From NCBI RefSeq assembly GCF_025143985.1, contig NZ_CP083564.1, positions 2,325,001 through 2,389,000 on the forward strand: a stretch of DNA of 64,000 nt, given 5' to 3'. The position numbers were made by a program, and so were the translations under genes. This document shows positions 60,478 through 64,000 of this stretch, piece after piece (within the stretch, counting starts at the first letter, position 1; the number at the start of each line of letters is the position of its first letter). The stretch is from Sulfitobacter sp. W027. GTDB lineage: Bacteria > Pseudomonadota > Alphaproteobacteria > Rhodobacterales > Rhodobacteraceae. The notes beneath the pieces were generated by a model, which had not been told where the DNA came from, made no database searches, and saw only the letters and a list, made by a program, of their open reading frames with translations.

Positions 60478-61307
60478 CCCAGCTGCGCATCGGAAATCTG
60501 ACAGTCGGCAACGACCGCCCTCTCACCGTGATCGCTGGCCCCTGCCAGTTAGAGAGCGAAGATCACGCGCAGATGATCGCGGGCGTGCTGAAGGAAGCCT
60601 GTGACGCGGCTGGCGCGCAGTTCATCTTCAAAGCCAGCTACGACAAGGCCAACCGCACTTCCCTCTCGGGCAAGCGCGGTTTGGGCATCGAAAAAGGTCT
60701 TCAGGTGTTGCAATCTGTGGCCCGTGCCAATGACGTGCCAGTGCTAACGGATGTGCACAACGAGGCGCAATGCGCGCAGGCCGGGAAAGTGGTCGATGTG
60801 CTGCAAATCCCCGCCTTCCTCTGCCGTCAAACCGACATCCTGCTGGCCGCGGGCGAAACAGGCAAGGCCGTCAACGTCAAAAAGGGTCAGTTCCTTGCCC
60901 CTTGGGAAATGCAGAACATCGTCGACAAGATCGAAAGCACCGGCAACAAGAACATCCTACTGACCGAGCGGGGCACGACATTCGGCTATAACACATTGGT
61001 GGCCGACATGCGCAGCCTGCCACAGATGGCCCAGACCGGCTACCCGGTGGTCATGGACGCAACCCATTCAGTCGCCCAACCCGGCGGCAAGGGTGGATCC
61101 TCAGGCGGCCAGCGCGAGTTTGCCCCGGTCATGGCCCGTGCAGCAGCCTCCATCGGCGTCGCCGCGATCTTTATGGAGACGCATGAAGACCCCGACACCG
61201 CGCCCAGTGATGGGCCGAATATGATCTACCTCGACCAGATGCCGGGGCTGATCAACCTGCTGATGCAATTTGATGCGCTGGCAAAAAGCCATCCGCTGAC
61301 TTTCTAA
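60474..61307 (+). CDS. kdsA: 3-deoxy-8-phosphooctulonate synthase (KDO 8-phosphate synthase)
   Basis: Enzyme of 277 aa that condenses arabinose 5-phosphate with phosphoenolpyruvate. Recognisable parts are TVIAGPCQLESEDHAQMIA, FKASYDKANRTS, LPQMAQTGYPVVMDATHSVAQPGG and KKGQFLAPWEMQN, the phosphate-binding and PEP sites. Kdo serves lipid A and, in group 2 capsules, the poly-Kdo linker, so placement in this operon supports capsule assembly. Confidence 0.96.
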   Translation: MTQLRIGNLTVGNDRPLTVIAGPCQLESEDHAQMIAGVLKEACDAAGAQFIFKASYDKANRTSLSGKRGLGIEKGLQVLQSVARANDVPVLTDVHNEAQCAQAGKVVDVLQIPAFLCRQTDILLAAGETGKAVNVKKGQFLAPWEMQNIVDKIESTGNKNILLTERGTTFGYNTLVADMRSLPQMAQTGYPVVMDATHSVAQPGGKGGSSGGQREFAPVMARAAASIGVAAIFMETHEDPDTAPSDGPNMIYLDQMPGLINLLMQFDALAKSHPLTF

Positions 61308-61334
61308 ATTTATCCCAAAAAGCGAGTATTTGAC

Positions 61335-62831
61335 GTGAGCAAACCGGCCTCCACCGTGACCCCAAACACTTGGGAATTTCTCCGTGATGCGATGATCACT
61401 CCGACAGGTTTCCGGGAGTACGACGCGCGTTGGAAATACCCCGACGACATTAACCTGCCCGGCATCACCGCACTTGGCCTTGGGTTGGGCACGCAGATGC
61501 ACGCGCGCGGGATTGAGCCGGTCATCGCCGTGGGTAATGATTATCGCGACTATTCTCTGTCGATCAAAAACGCGCTGATGCTGGGGCTGATGCAGGCCGG
61601 GATCACGGTCAAAGACATCGGCCCCGCCCTGTCGCCCATGGCCTATTTCGCGCAATTCCATCTCAATGCGCCCGCCGTTGCGATGGTCACCGCCAGCCAT
61701 AACCCGAACGGCTGGACCGGCGTTAAGATGGGTTTTGAGCGCCCCCTGACCCATGGCCCAGATGAGATGGCCGAGCTGCGCGACATCGTGCTGAATGGCC
61801 GCGGAGAGCGGCGTCCGGGTGGTGCCTATGAGTTCGTTGACGGCGTGCGTGAGGCCTATCTTGACGACCTCGTGGGAGACTTCAAAATGTCCCGCAAGCT
61901 GAAGGTCGTCTGCGCTACTGGCAACGGCACCGCCTCGGCCTTCGCACCCGAGCTGTTCCGCCGTCTGGGCGTCGAAGTCGTCGATAGCCACAACACGCTC
62001 GATTACACCTTCCCCCATTACAACCCGAACCCTGAAGCCATGGAGATGCTGCACGACATGGCCGACAGCGTCCGGGCCTCTGGCGCTGATTTCGCGCTAG
62101 GCTTTGACGGTGACGGCGACCGTTGCGGCGTGGTGGACGATGAGGGCGAAGAGATCTTCGCGGACAAGATGGGCGTCATCATGGCCCGCGATCTGGTGAA
62201 GCTCTACCCTAACAGCACCTTCGTCGCGGATGTGAAATCGACCGGCCTCTTCGCCTCTGACCCTGAGTTGCAAAAGCATGGGGCCAAAGCCGACTACTGG
62301 AAAACAGGCCACAGCCACATGAAACGCCGCGTCAAAGAATTGGGCGCGCTGGCGGGCTTTGAGAAATCCGGCCACTACTTCCTCGCCGAGCCGATTGGTC
62401 GCGGCTATGACTGCGGCATGCGCGTCGCGGTGGAAATCTGCAAGCTGATGGACCGCAACCCCGACATGTCCATGTCCGACCTGCGCCGCGCCCTGCCCCA
62501 GACCTGGGCCACACCCACCATGTCGCCCTATGCCTCGGACACCGAAAAATACGACATCCTTGATCGTCTGGTTCAAAAACTGGTCGCCAAGGCAGAGGCC
62601 GGAGACAAAATCGGCGGGCGCGCGATCGCCGAGGTGATTACGGTAAACGGTGCGCGGGTTATGCTCGACAATGGCGGCTGGGGCCTCGTGCGGGCCTCTT
62701 CGAACACGCCTAACTTGGTGGTCGTCTGCGAAAGCCCCGACTCTGAAGCTGAAATGCGCGCCATCTTCGCCGATATCGATGCCGTGATCCGGACCGAGCC
62801 GGGCGTGGGCGATTACGATCAGTCTATCTGA
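61335..62831 (+). CDS. algC: Phosphomannomutase/phosphoglucomutase
   Basis: Alpha-phosphohexomutase of 498 aa. The active serine is in VTASHNPNGWTGVK (phosphoserine of TASHNP), the metal-binding loop is FDGDGDRCGVV, and the sugar-binding motif is FEKSGHYF. It interconverts mannose- or glucose-6-phosphate and the 1-phosphates that make GDP-mannose or UDP-glucose for capsule and other glycans. It ends the kpsT-kpsE-kdsA operon after a 27-bp gap and is followed by a terminator. Confidence 0.93.
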   Translation: MSKPASTVTPNTWEFLRDAMITPTGFREYDARWKYPDDINLPGITALGLGLGTQMHARGIEPVIAVGNDYRDYSLSIKNALMLGLMQAGITVKDIGPALSPMAYFAQFHLNAPAVAMVTASHNPNGWTGVKMGFERPLTHGPDEMAELRDIVLNGRGERRPGGAYEFVDGVREAYLDDLVGDFKMSRKLKVVCATGNGTASAFAPELFRRLGVEVVDSHNTLDYTFPHYNPNPEAMEMLHDMADSVRASGADFALGFDGDGDRCGVVDDEGEEIFADKMGVIMARDLVKLYPNSTFVADVKSTGLFASDPELQKHGAKADYWKTGHSHMKRRVKELGALAGFEKSGHYFLAEPIGRGYDCGMRVAVEICKLMDRNPDMSMSDLRRALPQTWATPTMSPYASDTEKYDILDRLVQKLVAKAEAGDKIGGRAIAEVITVNGARVMLDNGGWGLVRASSNTPNLVVVCESPDSEAEMRAIFADIDAVIRTEPGVGDYDQSI

Positions 62832-62860
62832 TCGCACCATTCTAGGACAAAAAAGACAAA

Positions 62861-62890
62861 GGTCCGGGGCAATGCCACCGGGCCTTTTTT
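62861..62890. terminator. Bidirectional terminator between algC and trpF
   Basis: GGTCCGG-GGC-AAT-GCC-A-CCGGGCC forms a stem of 10 bp with a bulged A, followed on the plus strand by TTTTTT and on the minus strand by TTTGTCTTTTTT. It serves the convergent ends of algC and trpF. Confidence 0.9.
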
Positions 62891-62909
62891 CGTTGAGAGC
62901 GGGGAGGAG

Positions 62910-63557
62910 TTACTTCAACGCCGCTTCGCAAAAGGCGCGCATCCGCTGCGGATCCTTCACGCCCGGCGCGCTTTCCACGCCTGACGAAACATCGACCTGC
63001 CGCGCTCCGGTGAGGGCAATCGCCTCTCCGACATTGTCCGCGTTCAAGCCGCCTGCGAGCATCCAAGGCTTCGGCCAGCGTCGACCCGCGATCAGCCGCC
63101 AGTCGAAGGCCAGCCCGTTCCCGCCCGGCAGCACTGCGTCCTTAGGCGGTTTGGCGTCTACTAGAAGCTGATCTGCCACGGTCACATAGTCGTTCAGCGC
63201 GGCCAAGTCGTCCCGATCGGCAACGCCAATGGCTTTCATCACCGGCAAACCATAGCGGGCCTTCACCTCAGCCACCCGGGCCGGGCTTTCGCTGCCGTGA
63301 AGCTGTAGCATGTCGAGAAAGGGTACGGCTGCGAGCAACGTATCCAGCGCCGCATCATCCGCATTAACGGTCAGCGCAACTTTGCAGATGCCATCCGGCA
63401 CCGCCTCTGTCATATGCGCTGCCGCCTCCAGCGATAGATCCCGAGGCGACTTCTCGAAAAAGACGAACCCCAACGTACGCGCCCCGGCCAAAAGGGCCGC
63501 AGGCACATCGGCGGGGTCGGTCAAACCGCAGATTTTAACATTGATATTCTCAGGCAT
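62910..63557 (-). CDS. trpF: Phosphoribosylanthranilate isomerase
   Basis: Tryptophan-pathway enzyme of 215 aa with a TIM barrel. The N-terminal [12 protein letters not shown] carries the catalytic Cys, and the Asp acid is in the C-terminal [15 protein letters not shown]. It is the third of ihfB-lapA-trpF, a common order in Rhodobacteraceae that continues into trpB elsewhere. Confidence 0.95.
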   Translation of the reverse strand: MPENINVKICGLTDPADVPAALLAGARTLGFVFFEKSPRDLSLEAAAHMTEAVPDGICKVALTVNADDAALDTLLAAVPFLDMLQLHGSESPARVAEVKARYGLPVMKAIGVADRDDLAALNDYVTVADQLLVDAKPPKDAVLPGGNGLAFDWRLIAGRRWPKPWMLAGGLNADNVGEAIALTGARQVDVSSGVESAPGVKDPQRMRAFCEAALK

Positions 63558-63566
63558 ATGAGGGGA

Positions 63567-63917
63567 TTAGCCTGCTTCGTCCAGCAGCGCCAGAACCTCG
63601 TCTTTGCCCTGATGCTTCTCTGCCTTGAGGCGGATGACTTCCCGCTCCAACCGGCGCCGCTCGCGGGCCTGACGGGCCAGTTCGGCGCGGTGACCATGCT
63701 CGCGGATCCATTCCCAAACGAAGCCAACCAGCAGGCCCACGATGATCCCACCAAGGATCACGATAAAGAGCGGCAGTTGCACCGATGGGTTTACCGCGAA
63801 CCACCCTGAGATTTCGGTCGGAAGCACCTGGAGCGTTACGATATTGCGGTTTGCCAAGGCAACAGAAACCAGCGCCACCGCGAAGAGCGCGATGCAGGCG
63901 TAACGGATATAACGCAT
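63567..63917 (-). CDS. lapA: LapA-domain (DUF1049) membrane protein
   Basis: Protein of 116 aa with two N-terminal membrane helices (about residues 5-25 and 44-66, with GIIVGLLVGFVWEW) and a C-terminal cytoplasmic coiled coil (REHGHRAELARQARERRRLEREV). It resembles LapA/YciS, a partner in lipopolysaccharide homeostasis. Its ATG overlaps the ihfB stop, and trpF follows 9 bp downstream. Confidence 0.87.
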   Translation of the reverse strand: MRYIRYACIALFAVALVSVALANRNIVTLQVLPTEISGWFAVNPSVQLPLFIVILGGIIVGLLVGFVWEWIREHGHRAELARQARERRRLEREVIRLKAEKHQGKDEVLALLDEAG

Positions 63918-64000
63918 CAGCTTTTCCCGTTCAGGCGGTCGCGCAGCAGCTTGCCAGTCTTAAAGAAGGGCACATGTTTTTCTTCGACATTCACTGTCTC
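63917..64000 (-). CDS. ihfB: Integration host factor subunit beta, C-terminal end (partial)
   Basis: The last 27 codons of a gene that runs off the right edge: ETVNVEEKHVPFFKTGKLLRDRLNGKS. The sequence matches the IHF-beta end (V-x-V-x-x-K-x-x-P-x-F-K-x-G-K-x-L-R-x-x-x-N), a DNA-bending histone-like protein. Its stop overlaps the lapA start (ATGA). Confidence 0.9.
   Translation of the reverse strand, partial: ETVNVEEKHVPFFKTGKLLRDRLNGKS

Noticed and set aside
1..64000. CRISPR array, rRNA operon or prophage
   Set aside because: No regularly spaced repeats, no rRNA-like stretches and no phage structural genes are visible. The only phage-like sign is the dead integrase at 18.1-18.7 kb.

Overview
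The window looks like part of the chromosome of a Roseobacter-group alphaproteobacterium (Rhodobacteraceae, Sulfitobacter-like). This is inferred from gene content and order, not from a database search. The markers are GcrA, the order infA-maf-RNase E/G-yacG, the order ihfB-lapA-trpF, phosphatidylcholine synthase (Pcs), TRAP transporters, a LuxI-type synthase and a strongly GC-biased third codon position in the core genes.

Layout. Positions 1-20,200 are accessory in character. They hold an MscS channel, a 52-aa Pmp3-type membrane peptide, a LysR regulator with a complete TRAP transporter (dctPQM) and a class II aldolase, and a minus-strand run of cysteine synthase, DUF1326, DUF2182 and a PLP decarboxylase. 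Opposite that run is a SARP-type activator. Then come a secreted cupin, an orphan TRAP binding protein, a CadC-like winged-helix/TPR regulator and a small secreted HExxH protein. A graveyard follows (17.6-19.95 kb): a frameshifted tyrosine recombinase, a truncated transposase and the C-terminal third of a copper amine oxidase. It abuts tRNA-Phe at 20.2 kb. A copy of the tRNA 3' end lies at 1.96 kb in the same orientation, so 1.96-20.2 kb may be a decayed tRNA-Phe island.

From 20.4 kb the window is mainly core chromosome: yacG, RNase E/G-like, maf, infA, nitrilase, LysR-sirtuin, a BCCT transporter, rpmB, pcs, ogt and ileS with a small winged-helix gene that carries an in-frame stop. Next are a Crp/Fnr regulator, a four-gene glycosyltransferase cassette with a sulfotransferase beside it (33.5-39.7 kb), ycjX-GNAT-ycjF, truA, gnd, a Nudix gene, pitA with a Pho-box-like site, panE-argF-argD, gcrA, an SseB-like gene and a UDG-family gene, and an ArsR-permease-CDF metal operon.

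The right end holds a divergent histidine kinase and acyl-homoserine-lactone synthase, then kpsT-kpsE-kdsA-algC for capsule export and sugar precursors, then trpF-lapA-ihfB. The best candidates for an undescribed system are the SARP/cysK/DUF1326/DUF2182/decarboxylase locus, whose Cys- and Met-rich motifs suggest metal handling, and the GT4-HAD/GT/GT2/GT4/sulfotransferase cassette, which should make an unknown glycan or glycoside.
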